From Microcaldota archaeon (GTDB lineage Archaea; B1Sed10-29; B47-G15), in the NCBI GenBank assembly GCA_003660975.1, contig QMVG01000003.1, positions 1 to 64,000 on the forward strand: a DNA stretch of 64,000 nt, read 5' to 3'. Shown here one piece after another: positions 24,129 through 33,221 of this stretch. The notes under the pieces were generated by a model. The model made no database searches. It saw nothing but the letters and a program-made list of their open reading frames with translations, and was not told the DNA's origin. Position 1 is the stretch's first letter, and every line of letters starts with the position of its first letter. The translations under genes were made by a program, and so were the position numbers.

Positions 24129-26963
24129 GTGTTGGTTATTGCTGAGCAGTATGATTATATCTCAGTTGAGAAGAAGTGGCAAGAGGAATGGGCAGCTGCT
24201 GGCATAGGTGAAGCAGAGCCAGACCTAAAAAAGGATAAATTCTTTTTGATATTTGCATACCCAAATCCTACTGGCTACTTGCATACTGGCCACATGAGGG
24301 GTTTTTCTTACGCGGATATAATAGCAAGATATAACAGAATGAAGGGCTATAATGTCTTATTTCCATTCGGAGTCCATGCAACTGGAAATGGTGCAATGGG
24401 CGTTTCTATAAAAATAAAAAGAGATCCTGACTGGATTGAGTATCTCAAAAAGGGCGGAGCTTCTAGTGATGATATAAAAAGAATGGCTGATGACCCCATT
24501 TATGTGGTTGAGTATTTTAAGAAAAATTTCACCCAACAGTTCAAAGCTTTTGGTTTTTTGATGGATTGGCGCAGAACGCTCACCACAATTGATGATGGCT
24601 ACAAAAGGTTCATACAGTGGCAGTTTATGAAATTGAACGAAAAGAAACTGCTTGTTCAAAAGCCATACTACACCACATTCTGTGTGAGGTGTGGGCCCGT
24701 TGCTGTTGACCCTGCTGAGATGGAAATTTCAAAAGGAGGCAATGCCGAAAAGCTGGAGTTTACACTTTTAAAGTTTAAGTTTGGTGATGCTTACCTAATC
24801 GCTGCAACACTGAGGCCAGAGACAGTATATGGTCAAACCAATCTCTGGGTAGACCCAGATGAAACTTACGTTAAGGCAAAGGTGGATAGCGAAATCTGGA
24901 TAGTTAGTAGACAATGTGCAGAGAAACTGAAATATCAAAAGGACAAGGTAGAAATTATTGCTGAAGTGAAAGGAAATGAGCTTGTAGGTAAAAAGTGCGT
25001 AGCTCCTATGATTCACAGGGAAATTCCTATTTTGCCTTCTCACTTTTGCGATCCCAATATAGGAACAGGCATAGTAACCTCTGTGCCTTCTGATGCTCCT
25101 TACGACTATATTGCATTAGAGGATTTGAAGAGGAATAAGGAAGAGCAGAAGAGGTATAATTTAAAGCCAGAAGACGTTAACTTGGAGGTTATAAAGATAA
25201 TAAGTTCTCCAAGATTTGGTGATTTCGCTGCCAAAAAAGCCTGCGAAGAGTTTAATATAAAATCACAATTTGATAAGGAAAAATTAGAAGAGGCAACTCA
25301 AGAGGTTTACAAGGATGGATTTCATTCTGGCAGGTTAAACGAGAACTGCGGGAAGTATGCAGGCATGCCTGTTTCTGTTGCAAAGGACAAAGTTAAGGAA
25401 GAGTTAATTGAAATGGGAGAAGCAGACATCATGTATGACCTTTCTGAGGAGGTGATATGCAGGTGTGGTGCTCCAGTAATTATAAAGAGAGTCGATGACC
25501 AGTGGTTCATAAGGTATTCTGACGCTGAGCTTACAGAAAGAAGCAAGGAACATGTTGAGAACATGAACATCTATCCAGAGGATTACAAAAAGAACCTACC
25601 AGCTGTTCTGGATTGGTTCCAGGACAGGGCCTGCACAAGAATGGGAAATCTCTTGGGCACTCCTTTCCCATTTGATGAGAGGTGGATAATAGAGCCAATA
25701 GCAGACTCAACATTGTATCCGATGTATTACACCATCTCGAAATATGTTAATCAAGGCCTTGTAAAAGCAGAAGAAATGGATGAGGGGTGGTTTGATTACG
25801 TATTTTTGGGAAGAGGCAGGCCGAGGAATGAAATCCATAAAAGGATAAGGGAAGAGTATGAATATTGGTATCCACTAGATATAAATGTCGGGGGCAAGGA
25901 ACACCAAACAGTTCATTTTCCTGTTTTTGTAATGAACCACGTAGCTATCTTAAAAGAACAACACTGGCCTAGAGGGATTTTCGTTAACTGGTGGGTAACT
26001 GGAAAAGGAGGGAAGCTAAGCAAATCAAAGGGAGGCGTTGAAGCAATCCCTGATGCTGCTGAAAGGTATTCAGTTGACGCTATGAGGTTATATTACAGCC
26101 ATGTTGCTTCTCCTTTTGTTGATATGGCATGGGACCCAGAAGCAATAATCCCATATAGAAACCAGATAAAAAGATTCTACAGCCTTGTTAAAAATTTCAT
26201 TGAAAGAGCTAAGGACAGTGAGAAGAGAAAAGACATAGATAGGTGGTTGCTGTCTCGCCTAAACAGACGGCTTTTAGAGGCCAATGAAGCTATGAGCGTT
26301 TATGACCTTAAGAGGGCCGTAGATAATCTTTTCTTTGCACTAATTTCAGATGTTAACTGGTATATGAGGAGAGGAGGGAAAAACAAGGATGTTGCAATGT
26401 CCTTCACAGAATCGTGGTTAAAGGCTTTGACACCTTTTATTCCTCATGTTTGCGAGGAGTTGTGGCAGGAGCTTGGAAATAAATCTTTCATCTCTATGGA
26501 AAAGTGGCCAGAAGCAAACAAAGAACTGGTAGATGAGGAGGCAGAACTTTTAGAAGACATCTTACAGTCATTGATAGATGACATTAGCAATATTGAGAAG
26601 CTTACGAATAGGAAGGCCTCTAAGGTTCATATTTTCGTAGCCCCAGACTGGAAGAGAGAAGCATATAAGAAGGCCTCAGCTGTGAAAAACCCGAAACAGC
26701 TGATATCTGAACTTATGAAAGATGAGGAGATAAAAAAACACGGTAAGGAGGCAGTTCAGTTTGCAAACTGGTTGGCAAGACACGCCAATAATTTGAGTAC
26801 TATGGTGCTTTCCCAGGATAGAGAGATCCAATTTTTGCAAGAAGCAAAAGAGTACCTCTCATCTCTGTTTAACGCCGAGTTTTTCATACGCCCTGCAGAA
26901 GGCTCTGGAAATCAGAAAGCAAAGTCAGCAGTGCCTATGAAGCCTGCTGTGTATATTGAATAA
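24129..26963 (+). CDS. leuS: Leucyl-tRNA synthetase, archaeal type
   Basis: Charges tRNA-Leu. The 944-residue class I enzyme has the HIGH motif as HTGH (residues ~52-55, after AYPNPTGYL), a CP1 editing domain with ATLRPETVYGQTNLWV and TSVPSDAPYDYIAL, and KMSKS as KLSKS (~629). The anticodon-binding domain and an archaeal C-terminal extension follow. The start is uncertain: GTG 24129 is the first candidate, with AAGGTG next to it; no ATG is in frame near the conserved IEKKWQ-like VEKKWQEEW. It is transcribed divergently from nop5 across a 90-nt gap. Confidence 0.96.
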   Translation: MLVIAEQYDYISVEKKWQEEWAAAGIGEAEPDLKKDKFFLIFAYPNPTGYLHTGHMRGFSYADIIARYNRMKGYNVLFPFGVHATGNGAMGVSIKIKRDPDWIEYLKKGGASSDDIKRMADDPIYVVEYFKKNFTQQFKAFGFLMDWRRTLTTIDDGYKRFIQWQFMKLNEKKLLVQKPYYTTFCVRCGPVAVDPAEMEISKGGNAEKLEFTLLKFKFGDAYLIAATLRPETVYGQTNLWVDPDETYVKAKVDSEIWIVSRQCAEKLKYQKDKVEIIAEVKGNELVGKKCVAPMIHREIPILPSHFCDPNIGTGIVTSVPSDAPYDYIALEDLKRNKEEQKRYNLKPEDVNLEVIKIISSPRFGDFAAKKACEEFNIKSQFDKEKLEEATQEVYKDGFHSGRLNENCGKYAGMPVSVAKDKVKEELIEMGEADIMYDLSEEVICRCGAPVIIKRVDDQWFIRYSDAELTERSKEHVENMNIYPEDYKKNLPAVLDWFQDRACTRMGNLLGTPFPFDERWIIEPIADSTLYPMYYTISKYVNQGLVKAEEMDEGWFDYVFLGRGRPRNEIHKRIREEYEYWYPLDINVGGKEHQTVHFPVFVMNHVAILKEQHWPRGIFVNWWVTGKGGKLSKSKGGVEAIPDAAERYSVDAMRLYYSHVASPFVDMAWDPEAIIPYRNQIKRFYSLVKNFIERAKDSEKRKDIDRWLLSRLNRRLLEANEAMSVYDLKRAVDNLFFALISDVNWYMRRGGKNKDVAMSFTESWLKALTPFIPHVCEELWQELGNKSFISMEKWPEANKELVDEEAELLEDILQSLIDDISNIEKLTNRKASKVHIFVAPDWKREAYKKASAVKNPKQLISELMKDEEIKKHGKEAVQFANWLARHANNLSTMVLSQDREIQFLQEAKEYLSSLFNAEFFIRPAEGSGNQKAKSAVPMKPAVYIE

Positions 26964-26996
26964 TAAATAAGAGAAAAAGAAGAAAGTTGTTTTTTC

Positions 26997-27935
26997 TTAT
27001 CCTGCTACGCCTGTTATAGTGAGCGTTCCGCTGTATGAACCGGTTGCTGTTCCAGTTGGCACTCTTACCTTCCATGCTATTGTTTTCGTAGGTCCTGTGT
27101 AGAAATTGCTGTCAGTGTCTGCTCTGTCTCTTAAGTTGAAGTCAGCCCAAGACCAAGCACTGCTTTCTAGCTGTCTTGGGCTTGAATCTGGGTCTGCAGA
27201 TTTGCTGCCTACTTTGGTGGGACCTCCGTAAACGCTTTTGTTGAATGTTATGTTCGTGCTGTCTATTGTGCCTGAGCCGGTAAGGTCTGTTCCAGAAATC
27301 TGGACATCTACTTGCCTATTTCCAACATTTATTATCTTAGTGAAGTTGGCAACGCTTGAGTTCTGCCCAGCTGCTATAGAGCCAAAGTCAAGGTCATTTC
27401 CTGGGTTGTTGCCTCCTCCAGGATATGTGCCGTTTATCTCTATGGTGACCAATGAAGGACTTGTTGCTGACTGGGTTGGACTATCATCGTGAGCTCCTGA
27501 GCTGTCACTTGTATAAGGATAACAATACCACGTTCCATAATCCGCATAGTAATCTACAAGGAATCGGCATCTTACATTAGCTGTGTTTGAACCTCCCTGT
27601 GTTTTTGTGCACGCAGGGGATGGAGTGTAATGGGTATCCTCATCAGCACCAGCAGTTCTTCCAGATAAGCTGAAGTTGGCTGAAGCAGTTGATATGTCGC
27701 TATAACCATTTGCATCGTAAACATCAAATGTACATACAACGAGATGGTTGTATTCGTGAGCAGAAAGTGATGAGAAGTTGCTTATTTGCACATTTGAAAT
27801 GGATGGAGCCACATTACCAACATTTAGGCTCATAGATGCAGTGTCAGCATAGTATGTGTTCACAAAAGCCAGGAACATTACAAATAAACTTAGTATAATG
27901 ACCTGTAGCACACCTATAAACGCCCCCGATCTCAT
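26997..27935 (-). CDS. Secreted protein carrying the shared GxAG C-terminal surface module
   Basis: Of unknown function. N-terminal MRSGAFIGVLQVIILSLFVMFLAFVNTYY is a membrane anchor or signal. Residues ~40-312 align with the C-terminal ~270 residues of the 1268-residue protein at 29241-33047: HEYNH, paired Cys in VVCTFDV and VRCRFLVDYYADYGTWYC, IINVGNRQVDVQISGT, NITFNKSVYGGPTKVGS, ADPDSSPRQL, and a final TITGVAG. The repeated Cys pattern suggests disulfide-bonded beta-sandwich folds outside the cell. It ends 34 nt from leuS (convergent) and is last of a three-gene surface cluster. Confidence 0.8.
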   Translation of the reverse strand: MRSGAFIGVLQVIILSLFVMFLAFVNTYYADTASMSLNVGNVAPSISNVQISNFSSLSAHEYNHLVVCTFDVYDANGYSDISTASANFSLSGRTAGADEDTHYTPSPACTKTQGGSNTANVRCRFLVDYYADYGTWYCYPYTSDSSGAHDDSPTQSATSPSLVTIEINGTYPGGGNNPGNDLDFGSIAAGQNSSVANFTKIINVGNRQVDVQISGTDLTGSGTIDSTNITFNKSVYGGPTKVGSKSADPDSSPRQLESSAWSWADFNLRDRADTDSNFYTGPTKTIAWKVRVPTGTATGSYSGTLTITGVAG

Positions 27936-27947
27936 TAATCTACCCCC

Positions 27948-29198
27948 TCATTTCCTCAGTTTAGACAATATTATTATCAGTCCTATGATTATCACTACAA
28001 TAAAGCCCATCATATATAAATTACTTTCTATTTCCTTTCTTTTTATCTTACTACCTGGGAGTAGTATTTCTTTGGTTAGCCACCCTGTGTCTTTTACATT
28101 TTCATTTACATAGGAATCTGAAGCCGAATAGCTTATCTTTGCTTTTATTACATATGGACCATCATATTCAGGAGTGTAGTAAATGGTGAAATTCTTTGTG
28201 TAACCTACATCCACTTCTATATATTCTGTTTCCCCATGATAAACCAGTTTATTTCCAATATCTTTCTCATATATGTCTGTGCTCATTTTGGCTTTTAGCG
28301 CCTTCTTTCCCGTATTTCTAAAAGAAGCAGTGATTTTGATTGGATATCCTGCTTTCGAGTAATCAACATCAAATTTATCGACCTGGCCAAGCAGCGTCCA
28401 GAAGCCAGGACTCAAAACCTCTACTACAACACTTACGTTATACACAGGTTCATTTGCTTCAGTCAAGTCTTTTCTCTCCTTAAATACCTCTATATCTAAA
28501 CTGTAATTGTCTGGCTTTATGTCGGTCCCAAGATTGACCTTTTTTATGCCTTCTGCTATCTCGTTAGGTTCAAGCTCACCAACATCTATGTTATAAGAGC
28601 GGAACACTCTGGATGAGGGAATACCCGTAAGTTTGCTTATCTTTCTTAAGTTAAGAACTATCACAGGATTCAACTTGACATTTCCACTATTGTATATCTT
28701 ATAGTTTACAGCCATAGGCAAGCCGTATTCTGTGCTTCTGGCACCTACTGCATAGACTTTTATAGACTTTGACTCATTGCCAACTACTGTTATATTCATC
28801 TTTACACTTGCTCCCACAAAAATTTTCATTCCAAGACCTTCATACTTTTTCGTTTCACTTGTGGCAATAATCAGGGCAGTAACGAGACCGTCATACGAAT
28901 GAGAAGGAGTGCTTTTTGGCGGCTGTATCCAGATTTTCACGATTTTCCTGCTGTATGAAGGTATGTCAAAAAGCGTTTCATTTGCAGTACAAAAATCCCT
29001 TATGTCCCCAGTTATGCTAACATTCACTGTGACTGTGAAATTATTGTTGTTGAGCACAGTGATCTCTCTGAAGGTTCTCCCACCTTTGAGAGCGTTATCA
29101 ATCGCGATTTCTCCAGGAGAAACCCCTATTGTGATGGCTTTTCCCGTGCTTACAACAAACAATAACATCAGTACCAAGATTGTAATATTTTTATTCAT
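27948..29198 (-). CDS. Membrane-anchored surface protein with Ig-like/NEW3-type repeats
   Basis: 416 residues: signal peptide MNKNITILVLMLLFVVSTGKA, two or three extracellular beta-sandwich segments, and a C-terminal anchor YMMGFIVVIIIGLIIILSKLRK. The segments have the look of NEW3/CARDB domains, for example GGRTFREITVLNNNNFTVTVNVSI, VNYKIYNSGNVKLNPVIVLNL and ITASFRNTGKKALKAKMST, the N-x-G-N/T-x turn of such folds. Several sequons (NFTVT, NVSIT, NESKS, NYSLD) make it a likely AglB substrate. It lies between two genes sharing a C-terminal module and is probably co-transcribed with them. Partner unknown. Confidence 0.8.
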   Translation of the reverse strand: MNKNITILVLMLLFVVSTGKAITIGVSPGEIAIDNALKGGRTFREITVLNNNNFTVTVNVSITGDIRDFCTANETLFDIPSYSRKIVKIWIQPPKSTPSHSYDGLVTALIIATSETKKYEGLGMKIFVGASVKMNITVVGNESKSIKVYAVGARSTEYGLPMAVNYKIYNSGNVKLNPVIVLNLRKISKLTGIPSSRVFRSYNIDVGELEPNEIAEGIKKVNLGTDIKPDNYSLDIEVFKERKDLTEANEPVYNVSVVVEVLSPGFWTLLGQVDKFDVDYSKAGYPIKITASFRNTGKKALKAKMSTDIYEKDIGNKLVYHGETEYIEVDVGYTKNFTIYYTPEYDGPYVIKAKISYSASDSYVNENVKDTGWLTKEILLPGSKIKRKEIESNLYMMGFIVVIIIGLIIILSKLRK

Positions 29199-29240
29199 AC
29201 ACTCCCTCCTTTAAATTTTCTGCAGCGATGTTTTTAATCA

Positions 29241-32200
29241 TTACCCAGCCAACCCCTTTATTTCAAGCGTGCCAGCGTATCTTCTTGGGCTTTGTCCATA
29301 TGGCACGACCATTTTGAAAGCAATCGTGGCATTTGCTTCAAAGAATTTGTTCATAGTACTGGCATTTCTGAAGTATAGGTTCAAAGAAGACCATGTGTAC
29401 TCTGCTCTCGTCAACTGCCTGGGTGAATTACTTGGGTCAGCAGTTGTGCTGCCTTTTTTAGTCACTCCCCCATAATAACTTTTGTTGTATGTGATATTTT
29501 GTACACCTATAATGAACGTGCCTCCAGTCAGGTTCTTCAAGTGTGTGCCGTTTATTTTTACATCAATTTTGGTGTTTCCTATATTGATTATGTGAATATA
29601 TTCAGGACTGCTGGTGTTACTGCCAGCAGCTGTTGTTGGGAATGACAGAGCGCTCTCGTTTATCTGCACAGCAGTTATGGATGGAATTGTTACAGTGTCA
29701 CCTTCTGTATTGTTTATTTTATTATACTGGTTAGCTATGGAGACATTGCACTTCCACGTGCCTGCCTTTGCATAGTATTGGATTCTAAACAAGCAGGCAA
29801 AGTCATAAGTGCCATCACCATTGCTTATATTCCATGTGCATGAGTCATTGGAGTAATGAAGGTTGTCATCATCTGCTATCTTTGAGCTCTTGTAGGAAAT
29901 TGTGAAGTTTGCTTTTGCTTTTTTCAAAGAATATCCTTGAGGGTCAACAGTGAAGTTGCAGGTAATCCTGTGATTGTATTCGTGGGCAGTTATGTCAATG
30001 TCTCCATCATCCGATTGTCCCCAGTCAACTACTTTTACATTGCTGACTAAGGGCGCAGGTGTTGGAGGGTTTCTGACAGTTATCGTGTCTGTAACAGAGA
30101 GCAGTTGTGATGTGCCATTGCTGCAGCTAACATTGTAAGCATATGTGCCTGGTTGGTTGAATTCCTTGAAGAAAGTATAGTTGCCGTAGAAAGGACCTCC
30201 AGCACAAAAGGGTTCTTTGTTAACAGTGTCCATCTGTGCAGAGCCGTTAAACCACATAGGATACCAGTCAACAAACTGCTTTAAAACACCCTGAGAAGGA
30301 CCTCCAGTGGCAGTGTCATTGAAGGATATGTTGCACACAAAGCCATCGTATCTGAACACATTCACTAAGCCATGAGTAGGACCAAGAGGCATCCCCATAT
30401 CATCCATTAGTTGTTCCCAGCCAACACTCACTATCTCAGTGACCTTTGATTTCTCAGCAGAGCGGTTGTCTATGTTATCAGAATATATTTGTTCCACAAA
30501 GCTCTGCACCTCAACTACTGGGTCAGTAGGATCGAAAGGCCACATATACCATAAATACTCCTGCTCTTTTGTTGGAGTGCTTGCCCTGAAAGGACCTCCT
30601 GTTCCAGAGCTTCCCAGCTTGCTTATGTTGAATGTTTTCACAGAGGACTGATACCATGGTCCCCATTGCTGTGCATGTGCTCCTTCGTCATAGCCGCCAA
30701 CAGATATCTCCCTGTGGAACAGTGGTGAGTGCCATGACAGTTCGTCATAGGAGTGGTCAAATTGCGGAGAGTACTTTGCATTCATCTCGCTTACGTAAAC
30801 TGATTTTGCCATTGCCTCAAAACCATTTGGATCAGAGCTTGACCAGGATGTTGAGTTTTCAAGCACAGGGTTTCCAGAGATCGGGAAGAAATTATACACA
30901 ACTATAAACGCATCTTGGTAGCCTATCTGGCCAACAGCGACCACCTGGCCGTTATATCCTGGTGTTGGAGATGTGAAGTTCTCATAAAAGTCAATGTCGT
31001 AAAGCTCTGTAGGTCCTGTGCACCCAGAGACTCCGTAAAAGCTCACATTCAAATCCCTGTGGAGAGCAGAGGGTCCATTGTTGGAAATAAAAGCAAATCT
31101 TGTAATGTATCCATTATACGCAGACGGTTGATTTTCATGGAAGCCACCAACAAAAAAGTGACTATTGTTGTCTGTGTCAATAGCTCTTGCGTGCGTTTCA
31201 TTCCATCTAATGCCTATGCTCTTAGTATTATAGACAAAGGTCACATTTGAAACCAAATTCAATATGCTACCACTGCTGCTTATGTTGTATAGCAAGACGA
31301 AGCCCTTCTGAGAACATGTTGGGTCATCTGTGCTTAGGTCACAGCCACAGTCACCTGTTAAAGCTATTGAGGGCAGTGCTGTTGAGGATATGCGCGTTAC
31401 CTTGACATCCCATGGATGCGCAAAGTTCGTGACGCCTGATCCCCCATAACTCCAGTTTGCCTTATACTCCACTGTCAATGTTCCGCTGCCCAGCTTATTG
31501 GAGCCAGTTGTGTAATTAAATACTCTCACGAAAGCCTTGCTTCTTCCTGCAGTGCTGTAGTTCCCTACTACAACTATTTCCATCCTTCCGTCGCCGTCTA
31601 TGTCTCCTGCCCACACCATTTGCGCAGCTGTGCTGTTACTGCCATATCTCCATCTGGCATAGCTTTCCTTTTGAAGGTAATCTCCAGGAGGAGAGTTCGT
31701 TGGCGTGAAGTTCCATATGCTCAGATATGCCTCATTGTTGCTCGTATTCTCACCTACCACCATTATCTCTGTTACTGTGTCATTGTCAAGGTCAGTTGCA
31801 TAAACACCATAGAATTTCATGTCCTGCCTGCTATCATTGTCAACCATGCTCAATGAGAGCTTTGGTTTTATTGAATCACCCGCGCACATAAATACGTTAT
31901 CATGCTTATGATACGATGCCTGTATTTTCACGTAAAAAGGAGCAGCAGCAGTGCTGGCAGGAACTGTTCCCGTGTCATTGATATCAGAAACAACAAGCCC
32001 TGCTGTGTCTGTTGCCCCTCCGCCTGCCCACGCTGAAAAGGTAGCAGTGGAGAACCAGATATGGCTCCTGTTTTGGCCGAAGCTTAGGGAATCTGTTGAT
32101 ATCTCCTGCCAATCTCCATTGCATTTGAAGTTTTCACTGTCAAAGTCAGGACATCTAAAAAGTTGACTAACATAACTGCTTTTCCTCATTGTTATGTTAG

Positions 32201-33047
32201 CATAGCCAAAATTATTCAGGTTTTCGACAAGTATAACTGGCGTGACAATCCTTAGACCATTCACTCTTTCGTTATAATCTCCAATAATAACTGATGCTTG
32301 CTCTCCTTTTCTTATGTTTTTTATCATGATGTTTACGTCTTTGTCATCCAACATAGCGTCAAAAGTATCAGGACTGCTGTTTGTGGTTATAACAGTTCCA
32401 ATATCTCTATTATATTTGTCCTTAAAAGCAATGTTATAAGCAAAAGGCCCCTCGCGTTTTATTATAAGCCAACTTTCATTTTCCCTCTCCTTAACAATAA
32501 AGCTGGTCTCTGCAATTGCTTTTCTCGTGTAGAAAAAGACCTGATAAAAACCTGGCTCATCTGTGGAGTATGCAAGGGAGAAGTCCCTAATTACGAACTC
32601 CTCAGTACTCTTGTCTGGCTTCACTATTTGAATAAGACCCTCTCTTTCGTTTGACTTTAATGTTATCTGTTCTCCGAGCTCATACACCTCTTTGTCAGCA
32701 GAGATGCAAAGCTTTTGCTCTGTTTCAGTGCCTGTATTGTTTTCATATCCTTCACTTGTATTGAAATCATTGCTTGCATTATTTTGGACAAGTTCTTGGC
32801 TCGAAGATACATTAGCATCCAAGGTATTGTTTACAGTCTGGTTAAAAGAAAGGGCAGGGAGGAACAGCATGGCAAGCAGAAGCAGAGAGAGGAATATGCC
32901 TGCTTTTCCTCCCTTCTTTGATGCTGAGACAGGGCCAGCGGATTGGATGACAGAAAGTGAAGGCCCTATCTCCTTTCTGAGCATAAGGGAAAAGGTATGA
33001 AAATCGAAAATACTCTCAACTAAGCCTGTGAAAATTGAAACTTTCAT
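29241..33047 (-). CDS. Giant secreted surface protein with FG-GAP-like repeats and GxAG module
   Basis: 1268 residues, no close functional match recognised. After ~48 N-terminal residues comes a hydrophobic signal IFLSLLLLAMLFLPALS. The middle shows FG-GAP/VCBS-like calcium-loop strands, DLDNDTVTEIMVVG (~residue 410) and DIDGDGRMEIVVVG (~480), suggesting a beta-propeller. Residues ~1000-1268 repeat the module of the 27935 protein, ending LEIKGLAG. Many sequons. The ATG at 33047 sits inside one arm of a 14-bp inverted repeat; ATG 32984 is an alternative start. Likely an S-layer or adhesin-type protein. Confidence 0.8.
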   Translation of the reverse strand: MKVSIFTGLVESIFDFHTFSLMLRKEIGPSLSVIQSAGPVSASKKGGKAGIFLSLLLLAMLFLPALSFNQTVNNTLDANVSSSQELVQNNASNDFNTSEGYENNTGTETEQKLCISADKEVYELGEQITLKSNEREGLIQIVKPDKSTEEFVIRDFSLAYSTDEPGFYQVFFYTRKAIAETSFIVKERENESWLIIKREGPFAYNIAFKDKYNRDIGTVITTNSSPDTFDAMLDDKDVNIMIKNIRKGEQASVIIGDYNERVNGLRIVTPVILVENLNNFGYANITMRKSSYVSQLFRCPDFDSENFKCNGDWQEISTDSLSFGQNRSHIWFSTATFSAWAGGGATDTAGLVVSDINDTGTVPASTAAAPFYVKIQASYHKHDNVFMCAGDSIKPKLSLSMVDNDSRQDMKFYGVYATDLDNDTVTEIMVVGENTSNNEAYLSIWNFTPTNSPPGDYLQKESYARWRYGSNSTAAQMVWAGDIDGDGRMEIVVVGNYSTAGRSKAFVRVFNYTTGSNKLGSGTLTVEYKANWSYGGSGVTNFAHPWDVKVTRISSTALPSIALTGDCGCDLSTDDPTCSQKGFVLLYNISSSGSILNLVSNVTFVYNTKSIGIRWNETHARAIDTDNNSHFFVGGFHENQPSAYNGYITRFAFISNNGPSALHRDLNVSFYGVSGCTGPTELYDIDFYENFTSPTPGYNGQVVAVGQIGYQDAFIVVYNFFPISGNPVLENSTSWSSSDPNGFEAMAKSVYVSEMNAKYSPQFDHSYDELSWHSPLFHREISVGGYDEGAHAQQWGPWYQSSVKTFNISKLGSSGTGGPFRASTPTKEQEYLWYMWPFDPTDPVVEVQSFVEQIYSDNIDNRSAEKSKVTEIVSVGWEQLMDDMGMPLGPTHGLVNVFRYDGFVCNISFNDTATGGPSQGVLKQFVDWYPMWFNGSAQMDTVNKEPFCAGGPFYGNYTFFKEFNQPGTYAYNVSCSNGTSQLLSVTDTITVRNPPTPAPLVSNVKVVDWGQSDDGDIDITAHEYNHRITCNFTVDPQGYSLKKAKANFTISYKSSKIADDDNLHYSNDSCTWNISNGDGTYDFACLFRIQYYAKAGTWKCNVSIANQYNKINNTEGDTVTIPSITAVQINESALSFPTTAAGSNTSSPEYIHIINIGNTKIDVKINGTHLKNLTGGTFIIGVQNITYNKSYYGGVTKKGSTTADPSNSPRQLTRAEYTWSSLNLYFRNASTMNKFFEANATIAFKMVVPYGQSPRRYAGTLEIKGLAG
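32937..32950. repeat. Inverted repeat, left arm
   Basis: AGCGGATTGGATGA, perfect reverse complement of the arm at 33044-33057, with 93 bases between. It lies within codons ~33-37 of the 1268-residue surface protein. Confidence 0.85.
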
Positions 33048-33057
33048 CCAATCCGCT
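33044..33057. repeat. Inverted repeat, right arm, containing the start codon
   Basis: TCATCCAATCCGCT; the minus-strand ATG at 33047 is inside it. On the minus strand, the same ATG joined to an inverted spacer would read 17 codons and then TGA. Confidence 0.85.
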
Positions 33058-33139
33058 TCTAATAAGTGCTTTAGAAATAAATAGCTATCGCCTATTGCGT
33101 TGTTTTTGCAATATCTCGTTTATTATCATTAAGTAGCAT

Positions 33140-33146
33140 AAAAAAA
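33140..33146 (-). terminator. T-run terminator after tRNA-Arg
   Basis: Seven T residues on the minus strand directly follow the discriminator G of tRNA-Arg. This is the archaeal poly-T termination signal and would end the argS-tRNA transcript. Confidence 0.6.
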
Positions 33147-33221
33147 CGGGCCCGGTGGGATTCGAACCCACGATCTGCGGCTTAGAAGGCCGCCGCATTA
33201 TCCAGGCTATGCTACGGACCC
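33147..33221 (-). tRNA. tRNA-Arg(UCU)
   Basis: Minus-strand cloverleaf: acceptor GGGTCCG with CGGGCCC (one T-G pair), D arm GCAT...ATGC, anticodon stem GCGGC/GCCGC around CTTCTAA (anticodon TCT), variable loop AGATC, T arm GTGGG-TTCGAAT-CCCAC, discriminator G. No intron and no encoded CCA. Its first base directly follows the last base of the argS stop codon, so it must be released from the argS transcript by RNase P or have an internal promoter. AGA is a heavily used Arg codon here. Confidence 0.93.

Noticed and set aside
30632-31856. Several plus-strand ORFs inside the 1268-residue gene
   Set aside because: All antisense to a long frame with consistent FG-GAP and sequon patterns; Cys/His-rich shadow composition.
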